A DNA stretch of 28,370 nt. Source: Bacillota bacterium. GTDB lineage: Bacteria; Bacillota; Clostridia; Lachnospirales; Lachnospiraceae. The notes under the pieces were generated by a model. It did no database searches. It was not told the DNA's origin and saw nothing but the letters and a program-made list of their open reading frames with translations. Positions 1 to 8,665 of the stretch are shown piece after piece. Numbering within the stretch: the first letter of the stretch is position 1; each line of letters begins with the position of its first letter. Location of the stretch: positions 1 through 28,370 of the forward strand of contig JAEZTJ010000030.1 of NCBI GenBank assembly GCA_023421505.1, written 5' to 3'. The position numbers and the translations under genes were made by a program.

Positions 1-150
1 ACTCTGGTGCTGAACCATAAATATACCATACCAGAATGGTTTGCAAGAGTAATTTCTGGCAGCAACTTTGCAATACTAAGTTCCAGTTTGAGGGTGAACG
101 GACTGGAATTTAACTTTACAATTCACCACAGCAAGATAACAGCAAGGTAA
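1..150 (+). CDS. C-terminal end of an unidentified protein (partial)
   Basis: Frame 1 is open from the window edge to a TAA at 148-150, giving about 49 codons with ordinary amino-acid composition, and it ends 27 bp before the AraC gene's ribosome site. The tail includes the motifs IPEWFARVI and RVNGLEF. I do not recognise the family. Its place beside a sugar-utilisation locus makes a carbohydrate enzyme plausible, but that is inference from context only. An open frame this short could also arise by chance. No terminator is visible between it and the next gene, so the two could be co-transcribed. Confidence 0.5.
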   Translation, partial: TLVLNHKYTIPEWFARVISGSNFAILSSSLRVNGLEFNFTIHHSKITAR

Positions 151-189
151 CCGTTAAAGCATTGACAGAGGAAGGAGATGTCATATTAT

Positions 190-1044
190 ATGAAAGAATT
201 CAATTCCTGCAAAGCCGCCATGGATTCTTGCATTACAAATCAAAATTTTGCGGTAGCACATTTATATAATGACGAAAAGCCCATGAGCATGCATATTCAC
301 GACTGCTATGAAATCTATTTTTCCATCTCCGGCGGTAAGCAGTTTTTAATTGATAACCGGTTTTATCCTATACAGCCCGGTGACATTTTCTTTATTAATC
401 AATATGAGAGCCATCATTTAACGCAGATTGACCAGGAAATACATGAGCGTATCGTGCTTTCGATCTCTCCGGTATATTTATCCTCTTTATCCTCCCGGTT
501 AACCGACTTAAATCAGTGCTTTTCTAATCCGGACAAAAGGAACCATAAATTATCCTTATGCTCCGATGATCAGAACCGGTTTTTGTATTTTATCCATAAA
601 ATCTTAAGTACCAGCGGATATGGAGAAGATTTAATTGAAAAATCTGCTTTTTTAGAGCTGATGGTATTTTTAAACCGCCTCTATCATACGCAGCAGGAAC
701 AGCATACCGCCGGAGAGCTACCGTCCTATCATCAGCAGGTGGACCGTATTCTTACTTACATCAATCATAATATACAAGGCACCTTATCCATTCATGAATT
801 ATCAGAGCACTTCTTTTTGAGTGAATCTTATTTATGCCGTATTTTCAAGGATTCAACCGGTACAACAATTAATAAATATATAACAGCCAAACGGATCACA
901 ATCGCAAAATCAATTTTATCACAGGGATATACGGTCAGTGAGGTCTGCGATCTATGCGGCTTTCGTGATTACAGTAATTTTTTAAAGGCATTTACAAAGG
1001 CTGTAGGGATATCTCCTAAAAAGTATGCACAATTTGTGTCATAG
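190..1044 (+). CDS. AraC family transcriptional regulator with N-terminal cupin sensor domain
   Basis: A one-component regulator that probably senses a sugar and controls nearby carbohydrate genes. The N-terminal part (about residues 25-110) is a cupin-like AraC ligand-binding domain: a HIHDCYEIYF motif, then a GKQFLIDN strand and PGDIFFINQYESH. The last 100 residues carry two helix-turn-helix units (LSIHELSEHFFLSESYLCRI and VSEVCDLCGFRDYSNFLKAF) and end in the usual SPKKYAQF. An upstream ATG at 178 touches the ribosome site GAAGGAG (171-177) directly, so I place the start at the second ATG (190), 12 bases from that site. It lies 108 bp before the two-component genes. The effector and target are unknown. 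The family call is firm. Confidence 0.9.
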   Translation: MKEFNSCKAAMDSCITNQNFAVAHLYNDEKPMSMHIHDCYEIYFSISGGKQFLIDNRFYPIQPGDIFFINQYESHHLTQIDQEIHERIVLSISPVYLSSLSSRLTDLNQCFSNPDKRNHKLSLCSDDQNRFLYFIHKILSTSGYGEDLIEKSAFLELMVFLNRLYHTQQEQHTAGELPSYHQQVDRILTYINHNIQGTLSIHELSEHFFLSESYLCRIFKDSTGTTINKYITAKRITIAKSILSQGYTVSEVCDLCGFRDYSNFLKAFTKAVGISPKKYAQFVS

Positions 1045-1152
1045 TTTAAATAAAATGGTATCGCTCTAAAAGCATATCAACGAATGCCTTCTGATTTAAT
1101 TTTTTATATCACTGCACCTAACTATAATGAACAGCGCATTGGGGGAGGTTCT

Positions 1153-2997
1153 ATGCGAAACGGATTATTGCAATATTTTCATACAATAAGAGCCCGGATT
1201 CTATTAAGTACAATATCTCTGATTGTTATAATAAGTACGATTATCTCTTCAATCAGTTATGTTGTCGTATCCTCCAATCTTCAAAAAAACCTTATTCAGA
1301 CCTCAGAAACGAAATTAGCTTATTTATGTACCTCCATAAACACCAATATTAATAATGTCACCTATTTTATACGTTCCTGCCGTACCAGCAGTAAAATAAG
1401 AGACTTTGCCCTGGAAGAGGATGCTGATGACAATAAATTAAAAATGGAGGCACATGACTTTATTGATGATGCCTACAAGTCTAATTCTGCCCTTCGTTCT
1501 CAGGTGATTCGGTTAATCGTGATCGGAAAATCCAGAGATGATATGATTCAGATCGTGCAATCACCCTATTCCTCCGTAACAGTATCCGCAAAAAGCATTT
1601 TATCGCTTCCCTATTTTAACGTTTTACAATCCACTCCCGGAAAAGTATCTGCAGAAATACTAACCGACCCCTTTATTACAACAAAAACGGTTTATATGAT
1701 ACCGTTAATTCAAACGATCCCTCATCCCTATAAAGCCGGCGATATTGGCTATATTTTTACTGAAATGTCTCCCTCCGTCATCATAGCCCCGCTACAGAAT
1801 TATATTTCAGAAACCAGCAGCCAGTTTTACTTACATATCGGAAATAGTCTATATAAATACGAGAATGATACGTTAATACCCTATACCGGTGCTTTCAATA
1901 TTACAAATAACCTGTCGGACCAGGCGATGCGAAATGATACGGTAGTGCAAAGAATTCTTAATCCGGATGGCAGGAGCTCCTCCATATTATTAACGCGGCC
2001 TCTTGATACAAAGGGCTGGTATATAACAGAATGCCTCGACGAATCCATCCTGTCACGCAATATATTGAAAGCATTTCTTCTAATAGCCTTAATCATTCTT
2101 ACGGCAAGCATATTGATTGGAATCCTGCTTTCTCTCTATTTATTTAAAACGGTAAATGTTCCTGTTAAAAAACTTCAAAAGAGGATGGTTCATATTGCAA
2201 ACGGTGATTTTAGCAGGGACCCTTCCATCGAATGGAATCACGAGCTGGGTGATATCGGTAAAAACATTAATGATTTGTCTGAAAATGTAAATTTTCTAAT
2301 GAACCAGCGGATTGAAGATGAACGAAAAAAGAATGAATATGAGTATAAAATGCTGCAAAGCCAGATTAATCCCCATTTTCTATACAATACCTTAAATTCA
2401 ATCAAATGGATGGCAACGATTCAGAATGCTCCGGGAATTGCAGAAATGATAATTGCTTTATCAAGATTATTAAAGGATATCTCCAAAGGCACCAGCAATC
2501 TAATTACCTTAAAGCATGAGCTCTCGCTTATCAATGATTATTTCACTATTCAGAAGTACCGTTATGGAGGCACAATTACTCTTCATTGTAATATTGCAGA
2601 CCCGGTGTTGAATACCTGCAGCATTCTTAAATTTACCCTCCAGCCAATTGTTGAGAATGCAATTTTTCACGGAATTGAGCCAAAGGGAGGAGTCGGCACC
2701 ATAACTATTCAGATTTATCAGGATGAAAATACAGATATTCATATTGATATAACCGACAATGGCATCGGTATGGAGCCCGAGAAAGCTGCACTTTTGTTAA
2801 ACAATGATTATCCGGGGGAGTCCTCCTTTTTTAAGGAAATCGGTATCAGCAATGTCCACAAACGTTTGCAGTATGAATTTGGTGATAAATATGGGCTTTC
2901 CATTACCAGCAGTCCAAACGAATTTACCACCATTTCCATACTGTTACCCTTCAGCTTTCAATCATCAGAAGATTATCAGGAGGCCGCTTATGATTAA
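1153..2997 (+). CDS. YesM-type sensor histidine kinase (HAMP, His_kinase, HATPase_c)
   Basis: Membrane kinase of a two-component pair that usually senses an extracellular oligosaccharide or its binding protein. Transmembrane segments are near residues 16-38 and 306-331, enclosing a Cache-like extracellular domain of about 265 residues. A HAMP linker follows (VPVKKLQKRMVHIANGDF), then the PF06580-type phosphoacceptor motif QSQINPHFLYNTLNSIKW with His408. The ATPase domain shows LQPIVENAIFHG (N box) and DITDNGIGM (G1). Start chosen at 1153 because GGGGGAGG (1141-1148) sits 4 bases before it; the frame is open 23 codons further upstream without a ribosome site. Its stop overlaps the response regulator start by 8 bp. 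This architecture matches B. subtilis YesM; the ligand is unknown. Confidence 0.93.
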   Translation: MRNGLLQYFHTIRARILLSTISLIVIISTIISSISYVVVSSNLQKNLIQTSETKLAYLCTSINTNINNVTYFIRSCRTSSKIRDFALEEDADDNKLKMEAHDFIDDAYKSNSALRSQVIRLIVIGKSRDDMIQIVQSPYSSVTVSAKSILSLPYFNVLQSTPGKVSAEILTDPFITTKTVYMIPLIQTIPHPYKAGDIGYIFTEMSPSVIIAPLQNYISETSSQFYLHIGNSLYKYENDTLIPYTGAFNITNNLSDQAMRNDTVVQRILNPDGRSSSILLTRPLDTKGWYITECLDESILSRNILKAFLLIALIILTASILIGILLSLYLFKTVNVPVKKLQKRMVHIANGDFSRDPSIEWNHELGDIGKNINDLSENVNFLMNQRIEDERKKNEYEYKMLQSQINPHFLYNTLNSIKWMATIQNAPGIAEMIIALSRLLKDISKGTSNLITLKHELSLINDYFTIQKYRYGGTITLHCNIADPVLNTCSILKFTLQPIVENAIFHGIEPKGGVGTITIQIYQDENTDIHIDITDNGIGMEPEKAALLLNNDYPGESSFFKEIGISNVHKRLQYEFGDKYGLSITSSPNEFTTISILLPFSFQSSEDYQEAAYD

Positions 2998-4591
2998 TTT
3001 ACTAATAGCAGATGATGAACCTTTAGTGCAATCCGGTATTAAATCCATGCTGAATTGGAAGGATTATGGAGTAAATATTGTAGGAACAGCCATGAACGGA
3101 GCGGCGGCTTATGATATGATTAAAAGATATTCTCCTGAAATTGTAATAACTGATATTAAGATGCCTATAAAGAGTGGTCTCGAGCTTGTGAAGCTATGTC
3201 ATGAGGAAGGAATGTCTCTGCCCGTTTTTATTATCCTTACAAGCTATGAAGATTTTCATTTTGTAAAGGAGGCTCTGACTTATCAGGTGGTGGATTACTT
3301 AATTAAACTGGAGCTGACAGAAGAAATTCTCGTAGGAGCTATCAAACGTGCTTTGAATAAAATATCCCAAATTAATAATACGGCTGATTTCTCCCATAGT
3401 TCCATAAGCAGCATATACCTGCTTAAAGAGCAGTTTTACACCCGATTAATACTGAATCTATTTGAATCACAGCACCAATTTGAATTGCAGTCTCATAATC
3501 TGAATTTAAATTTTAATTATGATGCCTTTGCGGCCTGCTATATCGGAATTGACAGCAAAAAGCTTTCAGAAATGACCTCGGAGAAGCAATTCAATTTATA
3601 CACGAACAGTCTTCAAATGACACAGGAGCTTATTTTAAAATACATTCCCAGTCATGTCCTATCCCTGGATATGAAGCATTTTGCCATTATCTTCTTTTTA
3701 TCCGAAAGTAATGCTGGTGATTACAGGAATATAATTTATAAAGCTCTCCGCCAGATATCTGATATGCTTTATAATTATTACAGCGTAACGATGTCGGCCG
3801 GTATAGGAGTACCGGTGACGGAACTGATACAGGTTTCGACGTCCTTTCAGGAGGCAAAGCAAAGCTTCGTACAAATTAACGATGAGCATCCGATCCTTTT
3901 TGCAGAGGATTATTTGAATGAGAAAGCTCCGAATAATGTTTTTAATATGTCTTTGTTTAAGGAAGATATCCGGATGGCTTACGCCGAATTCAACGAAAAG
4001 GCACTCTACGATATTTTTACTTCCATTATGGAATTATTTAAAAACCAGCCTGCCCATTACATGCAGGCACTGGATGCGGCCGGGAATATTCTATATTTGT
4101 CCCTTTCTCTTCTCAGCAACGGCGAACAGATTGTATCCGGGATATTCAAGAGCAAAAATAACGGTTACCGGTCATTATATGAGCTGAGCAACGTAGAGCA
4201 GATTATAGAGTGGCTGACACAACTGCGTGACGGCCTCTGCAAAAGCTTTGTCATACATAATCAGGATTATAAGAATTATATTGTTGCCAATGTAAAAAAA
4301 TATATCAACGAAAACTTGAATAAAAAGCTTACTTTAAATAAGACGGCCGAAGTCTTTAATATCAGTCCGAACTATTTGAGTATTCTCTTTTCAAAATATA
4401 ATGATATCGGGTTTACGGATTATATTAACCATTGCAAAATAGAAGCAGCAAAAAAAATGATAGCCGACGGAAGTTTGAAAATATATGAAATTTCAGATAT
4501 TCTGGGTTTTGAAAGTGCCTTCTATTTTAGTCGTGTCTTTAAAAAAGTAACAGGATTTTCGCCCCGTGATTATATGAATCAATTTCTTTAG
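2990..4591 (+). CDS. YesN-type response regulator with C-terminal AraC DNA-binding domain
   Basis: Cytoplasmic partner of the preceding kinase. The receiver domain (about residues 1-120) has the acidic pocket ADDEP, phosphoacceptor Asp55 in IVITDIKMP and Lys106 in DYLIKLE. A long middle region of unassigned fold (about 130-410) is typical of YesN-like regulators. The final 100 residues form an AraC double helix-turn-helix (LTLNKTAEVFNISPNYLSIL and LKIYEISDILGFESAFYFSR) ending SPRDYMNQF. Start chosen at 2990: AGGAGG (2978-2983) lies 6 bases before it, and the 8-bp overlap with the kinase indicates translational coupling. The likely targets are the divergently arranged sugar operon at 4.7-11.2 kb, by analogy with yesMN-yesOPQ. 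The direct TGAATGA repeats before that operon are candidate sites. Confidence 0.93.
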   Translation: MINLLIADDEPLVQSGIKSMLNWKDYGVNIVGTAMNGAAAYDMIKRYSPEIVITDIKMPIKSGLELVKLCHEEGMSLPVFIILTSYEDFHFVKEALTYQVVDYLIKLELTEEILVGAIKRALNKISQINNTADFSHSSISSIYLLKEQFYTRLILNLFESQHQFELQSHNLNLNFNYDAFAACYIGIDSKKLSEMTSEKQFNLYTNSLQMTQELILKYIPSHVLSLDMKHFAIIFFLSESNAGDYRNIIYKALRQISDMLYNYYSVTMSAGIGVPVTELIQVSTSFQEAKQSFVQINDEHPILFAEDYLNEKAPNNVFNMSLFKEDIRMAYAEFNEKALYDIFTSIMELFKNQPAHYMQALDAAGNILYLSLSLLSNGEQIVSGIFKSKNNGYRSLYELSNVEQIIEWLTQLRDGLCKSFVIHNQDYKNYIVANVKKYINENLNKKLTLNKTAEVFNISPNYLSILFSKYNDIGFTDYINHCKIEAAKKMIADGSLKIYEISDILGFESAFYFSRVFKKVTGFSPRDYMNQFL

Positions 4592-4602
4592 GAAATCTAA
4601 AG

Positions 4603-4667
4603 CACCCTGCCCGGACGGTAAAACCAGAAAACTGCAGTTTTACCGTCCGACAGGGTGTTCAGTTTTT
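4603..4667. terminator. Bidirectional Rho-independent terminator between convergent operons
   Basis: Left arm 4603-4624 pairs with right arm 4637-4657, giving about 21 paired bases with one bulge (CACCCTG..CGGACGGTAAAAC) and a 12-base loop. On the + strand it is followed by a short T-run (GTTTTT, 4662-4667), so it ends the YesMN transcript. On the - strand it lies just past the DUF2264 stop, where the T-tract is weaker. Confidence 0.85.
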
Positions 4668-4669
4668 GC

Positions 4670-6394
4670 TTAATTTTGGCGATCATATCCTGCTTCAATC
4701 TTTGAGATAAGCTCATTTTTTCCAGAATGAATTGCATAGCATACCGCAGGAATCCCTGTCTTCGGATGCAGTAGGTTCGTATTGGGATCTGCCATAATGA
4801 CTGTTCCTCTCCCATCACCGCATACTGCCGTTATCCGGCAATAGGAATAGGAATTTTCAATCTGCGCCATGCATTGTTCCTCTGTAAACCTTTCACCCTC
4901 CGTGTCAATCTCCACTGCATAGCCGCAATCATATGCCCTGCATTCTATCGTACTATCGATACTGTGCTTCCTTATATGCCCAGTTCCGGTCGGTTTTACC
5001 GTTGTCACGACCGTTATTCCGGGAAATGGCGACCATCTGGCCGTTATCTGTTCCTCCGATATCTGAAGCAGCTCACTGCTTCTGCGTACATAAATATAAT
5101 TATTAATGGAAAAGGCCAGCATATTATCCGGTGCTGCCTCATGAAGCTCGAAGGATGATTTTGCCACATTAAAGGCAAAGCGGGTATCATAGGAAAATTT
5201 CCCGTATTTGGCCTGCGACTGGCCATGCCCAAAGGGACTGTACTGCCCTGATACATAGGCGGTGACATGGTTTTGGTATCGGCGAAGCAACATGCCCGCA
5301 TAGGGCAGCAGCTGCTGTTCCTGCAATTTTGGCATAGGCTCGGCTTTTGCCGTCCAGAACGGATGCTCATCCGGCAGCATTAGAAATGCAAAGGTTTTCA
5401 GCGCCCAATAAGGGGAACCCGGGCCGTTATAGCGTTCTCCCATTACCAGATTCGGATAACCGTAGCCTATCGTCAAAATATGGTCCCTGTCAAAGATTGG
5501 CTTTCGCAGCCAATCGGACAGATGCCTCGTAATCAGTCCCTTCATTACGCCCACCGAAAACGGCATCACATCTGCGGCAAGGCATGCCGACCAGAAGCTC
5601 ACCTGAGAAAAGCGGTAGGTTAAGGAACGACCATAGGGGAGCGCGGCTCCGTTATCGTCAAACCAGAAAATGAACTGCTTTGCAAACAGCGCCGCCCTGT
5701 CCTTAAACAGGCCGCATCTGTCCGGATCTTCCTTATCCATTACTTTCGCATATAAGAGACAATAAAAATGTATTGCAAACGAAATATAATAGTCCTTCTG
5801 GCTGGAATCTCCGTCCTGATACCAGCCCTCTCCGAGATAAAAGGTATCAATACCTTCAAGGTACCGCTTCAATTTTTCCGGATGATACCTTCTTCCCAAC
5901 TTTTTTAATGCTGTATTTACCAGAACCGCAAACAAGATCCAATTGCAGACCGGGAGCTCATATTCGTTAATTCCATACAACCAGTCTGCCAGATTATCCT
6001 TCTCCGCTTCATTAAGAGGCTCCCACAGCTTATCCGGCGTCAAAATTAAACCATAGGAAATTGCAGCCATTTCAACAAATCTCTGATCAAACGTATGAAA
6101 TCCGCCCCAATATTCCTTTCCCTCCGGATTCGTCCCTTCTGCTAATCCTCTGCTATATATATTCTCGAAATCAGCTGCTTTTCCTCCTCCTGCCCAAAAT
6201 GGCACCAAGCCCCACAGTGGCCTTGAAAAGGCTTCTAACCCAATAGCCCTCCGGTCATAATTCGTTGCCGTCACTCCAAGAATAAGCTCCGCCTTTTTAT
6301 CACTGTAATAAGGCAGCAGCGGCTCGACTATTTCTAGAAGTAAATTTTGAAAATCCTTTTTACTAAATAATTCTCTCTCACAATCTATTTTCAT
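4670..6394 (-). CDS. DUF2264 domain-containing protein, probable carbohydrate-active enzyme
   Basis: A soluble protein of 574 residues with no signal peptide, full length for the DUF2264 family. The conserved N-terminal two thirds look like an alpha/alpha-barrel: AFSRPLWGLVPFWAGG (about 55-70), EYWGGFHTFDQRFVEMA (about 94-110), NWILFAVLVNTAL, DGDSSQKDYYISFA and GPGSPYWALKTF. A beta-rich C-terminal part follows. Some members have, as I recall, been linked to glycoside hydrolase family GH154 (glucuronidase-type activity); I cannot verify that here, so the reaction stays open. It is the last gene of the sugar-transport operon, downstream of GH88, which suggests intracellular processing of uronate-containing oligosaccharides. 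Translation starts at 6394 after AGGAATGGGG, and that ribosome site is part of a 30-bp repeat. The family call is good; the function is inferred. Confidence 0.8.
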   Translation of the reverse strand: MKIDCERELFSKKDFQNLLLEIVEPLLPYYSDKKAELILGVTATNYDRRAIGLEAFSRPLWGLVPFWAGGGKAADFENIYSRGLAEGTNPEGKEYWGGFHTFDQRFVEMAAISYGLILTPDKLWEPLNEAEKDNLADWLYGINEYELPVCNWILFAVLVNTALKKLGRRYHPEKLKRYLEGIDTFYLGEGWYQDGDSSQKDYYISFAIHFYCLLYAKVMDKEDPDRCGLFKDRAALFAKQFIFWFDDNGAALPYGRSLTYRFSQVSFWSACLAADVMPFSVGVMKGLITRHLSDWLRKPIFDRDHILTIGYGYPNLVMGERYNGPGSPYWALKTFAFLMLPDEHPFWTAKAEPMPKLQEQQLLPYAGMLLRRYQNHVTAYVSGQYSPFGHGQSQAKYGKFSYDTRFAFNVAKSSFELHEAAPDNMLAFSINNYIYVRRSSELLQISEEQITARWSPFPGITVVTTVKPTGTGHIRKHSIDSTIECRAYDCGYAVEIDTEGERFTEEQCMAQIENSYSYCRITAVCGDGRGTVIMADPNTNLLHPKTGIPAVCYAIHSGKNELISKIEAGYDRQN

Positions 6395-6395
6395 T

Positions 6396-6523
6396 TTTAC
6401 CCCATTCCTGCGCTTCTTTTCCGCGCATACGAAGTTTGTGCCGAGGATCTCGCAGGCACAAACTTTCTAAGTTGAAAGTGTATTTCTTTCAACTTTACCC
6501 CATTCCTGCGCTTCTTTTCCGCG
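6396..6523 (-). repeat. Twin-hairpin leader element flanked by 30-bp direct repeats (copy A)
   Basis: An exact 30-bp direct repeat occupies 6396-6425 and 6494-6523. Between the copies lie two hairpins: arms 6432-6442/6455-6465 (AAGTTTGTGCC) and arms 6470-6478/6486-6494 (AGTTGAAAG, loop TGTATTT). Read on the - strand, each repeat contains a ribosome site (AGGAATGGGG), and the copy next to the DUF2264 start provides its Shine-Dalgarno sequence. A TTG-initiated reading frame of about 31 codons spans the element on the - strand. The same architecture recurs at 23556-23653. Confidence 0.8.
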
Positions 6524-6546
6524 AACTCCCTTAAAGCATCCTGCTT

Positions 6547-7710
6547 CTACCAATATGATATCCAGTTTTTATATAGCCTTGTCAGGGCTTCCATATAAAA
6601 ATAATCCCCCCATGAATTACATTCATCCACTCCATAATGATTACATGAATTATACGGCGAATGGTTCGAATAAGTACTGTGCAGTACAAGTCCGTTGGAA
6701 ATCTCAGGATTTTTAACGGCATAATTATCATAAACAGACTTCATGATCTGCATAGCCAGCCTATTATAAACTGTGGCTTCCTCTTCATCCAGATATTTAG
6801 TCATCTCTAATATCCCACATGTGGCAATGGATGCCGACGAGGAATCTCTTGGCTGGTCATCTCCGTCAGTAAACACCAGATCCCAGAAGGGTACCATATC
6901 CTTAGGCAAATGCTCAACAAAATATAAGGTCACCTGTTTAAATAAATCAATATATTCTTTCCGTCCCGTATATTTATAAGCAAGTGCCAGACCATAAATT
7001 CCCCAGGCCTGCCCTCTAGCCCACGCGGAACCATCTCTGTAGCCTTGACAGGTGGCGCCATGGTCTGCAGCTCCGGTTTTCATATCAAAATAATAGGTAT
7101 GCCAGGTAGAATAATCCTCACGGATTACATTGCTAATTGCCGTATGGATATGTTTTTCAGCAATATCCCGGTACTTTTCGTCACCGGTTTCTTCGCTCGC
7201 CCAGTAAAGCAGTGGCAGATTCAGCAGGCAGTCGATAATCAATCTGTAGTTTCCAGGCTCATCCATTGCTCCCCAGGCCTGAATAAATTCTCCGCATGCA
7301 TGATATCTGGTGATTAATTGATCTGCTGCCTTGATCGCCGCCTCCCTCCCTTTTCTGTTTCCGGTAAGCTTGTATCCCGCAACGCAGGAGGGTGAATATA
7401 AGAAGCCCATATCATGATGATCTACGCCAATTTTATTCTCAATTCTGTCTAAAAAGCTTTCAATTTGAATTTCTGCAGCATGCTTAAAACGAATATCGCC
7501 GCTGAATTCATAAGCCAGCCAGATTTCTCCCGTCCAGAAACCTGTTGTCCAATCATTATTCTCTATTGGTTGGTAAAAATTATTATCACTATAAGCTTTC
7601 TGAAATAGATCTGTAAATTCCGGCAGATTACGGAGTATCTGCTCACTGGAAAATTGAAGTGCATTTTTAATTTCTGATTTATTAATAACAGGCATCGTTT
7701 CAAACAGCAT
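6547..7710 (-). CDS. Unsaturated glucuronyl hydrolase, glycoside hydrolase family 88
   Basis: Removes the 4,5-unsaturated uronic acid from the non-reducing end of oligosaccharides made by polysaccharide lyases, by hydrating the double bond; the product then opens to a keto-uronate. The 387 residues match family length (about 380). Visible motifs include NNDWTTGFWTGEIWLAYE, DHHDMGFLYS with Asp100, RLIIDCLLNLPLLYWA with Asp160, GSAWARGQAWGIYGLALAY and RDSSSASIATCGILEM. Asp100 and Asp160 correspond to the catalytic pair Asp88/Asp149 of Bacillus UGL. No signal peptide is present, so it acts in the cytoplasm on imported substrate. Start set at 7710, where AGGAG lies 7 bases upstream; an ATG 6 bases earlier is too close to that site. 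It follows the permease genes by 63 bp. The exact substrate (glycosaminoglycan, xanthan, gellan or other) cannot be told. Confidence 0.92.
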   Translation of the reverse strand: MLFETMPVINKSEIKNALQFSSEQILRNLPEFTDLFQKAYSDNNFYQPIENNDWTTGFWTGEIWLAYEFSGDIRFKHAAEIQIESFLDRIENKIGVDHHDMGFLYSPSCVAGYKLTGNRKGREAAIKAADQLITRYHACGEFIQAWGAMDEPGNYRLIIDCLLNLPLLYWASEETGDEKYRDIAEKHIHTAISNVIREDYSTWHTYYFDMKTGAADHGATCQGYRDGSAWARGQAWGIYGLALAYKYTGRKEYIDLFKQVTLYFVEHLPKDMVPFWDLVFTDGDDQPRDSSSASIATCGILEMTKYLDEEEATVYNRLAMQIMKSVYDNYAVKNPEISNGLVLHSTYSNHSPYNSCNHYGVDECNSWGDYFYMEALTRLYKNWISYW

Positions 7711-7773
7711 ATTCATTCTCCTCACTCAAATCATATAAGATCTAAAGCCCCTTTTTCCTTTCAATCTAATTAT

Positions 7774-8640
7774 TCAGCCCTTCAGGCCTGTGGAAGCAAC
7801 CCCCTCCACAAAATATTTCTGTAAAATCAGAAATACTATAATTACCGGAATCAAGGATACTACCGAGCCTGCCATTATAAGTCCGTATTCTGAAGAAAAC
7901 TGGCCGATAAACATTCTGAGCCCCAGCTGAATTGTTTTATGTGATTCGGTTTTTAAATAGATCAAGGGTCCCAGATAATCATTCCAGGTGTTAACAAATG
8001 CAAAAATCGTTAATGTCGACAGCGCCGGTTTTGATAGAGGCAGCATAATCTTCAAATATATTCTATATTCACTCATCCCGTCAATTCTTGCTGCCTCACA
8101 TAATTCATCCGGAATATTTGAATAAAACTGTTTCATCAGAAATACTCCAAAGGCAGAAAAAGCCTGCAAGCAAACCATTGCCAATAGCTTATCATTTAAT
8201 CCCATTTTACGCATCATAATAAACTGGGGCACCATATATACCTGCCAGGGCATTGCGATGGTAGATATATACGCCAAAAACAGCACATTCTTATATTTAA
8301 ATTCCAATTTTGCAAAAGAATACGCAGCAAAGCTGCTGGTAAATAATTGTAAAGCAGTAACTACTACAGTTAAGTAGACCGTATTCTTTATAAATGTCAA
8401 TAAAGGAATTTTTGTCCATATTTTAAGATAATTATCCCATTTCGGATTCTTGGGAATTAAGACAAATGGGTCCATAATAAATACTTCCCTGTTTGTTTTT
8501 ATGGATGCAGACAGCATCCATAGAAAGGGAATAATCATAAACACGGTAATAAGCAGCAGTACAATATACAGACCTGTTCTTTTTCCTATCGTCTTTTTTT
8601 TAGCCGACTTATATTTTTTTATTGCAATTCCATTACTCAT
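7774..8640 (-). CDS. Carbohydrate ABC transporter permease, MalG/YesQ type
   Basis: One of two membrane subunits of a CUT1-family sugar importer. It has about six transmembrane helices, beginning at residues 23-43 (LYIVLLLITVFMIIPFLWML), and the cytoplasmic EAA loop that docks the ATPase: ELCEAARIDGMSEYRIYLKI followed by LPLSKPAL. The C-terminus (ASTGLKG) is typical of the MalG side. Start set at 8640, where GGCGGAG lies 5 bases upstream; a GTG 24 bases earlier has no ribosome site. It begins 25 bp after the partner permease stop. The locus lacks an ATPase gene, so a shared MsmX-like ATPase encoded elsewhere probably energises the transporter. Confidence 0.93.
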   Translation of the reverse strand: MSNGIAIKKYKSAKKKTIGKRTGLYIVLLLITVFMIIPFLWMLSASIKTNREVFIMDPFVLIPKNPKWDNYLKIWTKIPLLTFIKNTVYLTVVVTALQLFTSSFAAYSFAKLEFKYKNVLFLAYISTIAMPWQVYMVPQFIMMRKMGLNDKLLAMVCLQAFSAFGVFLMKQFYSNIPDELCEAARIDGMSEYRIYLKIMLPLSKPALSTLTIFAFVNTWNDYLGPLIYLKTESHKTIQLGLRMFIGQFSSEYGLIMAGSVVSLIPVIIVFLILQKYFVEGVASTGLKG

Positions 8641-8665
8641 AGCGGCTCCGCCTTTCTCATCCACA

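Noticed and set aside
1084..1152. Upstream in-frame extension of the YesM-type kinase
   Set aside because: No ribosome site precedes 1084, whereas GGGGGAGG sits 4 bases before the ATG at 1153, and the extension would precede the first membrane helix with no family match.
2804..2989. Upstream extension of the YesN-type regulator
   Set aside because: It overlaps the kinase gene out of frame; the receiver domain starts at 2990 behind AGGAGG.
5044..5370. 108-codon frame on the - strand inside the DUF2264 gene
   Set aside because: A shifted-frame shadow of the DUF2264 coding sequence with no independent support.
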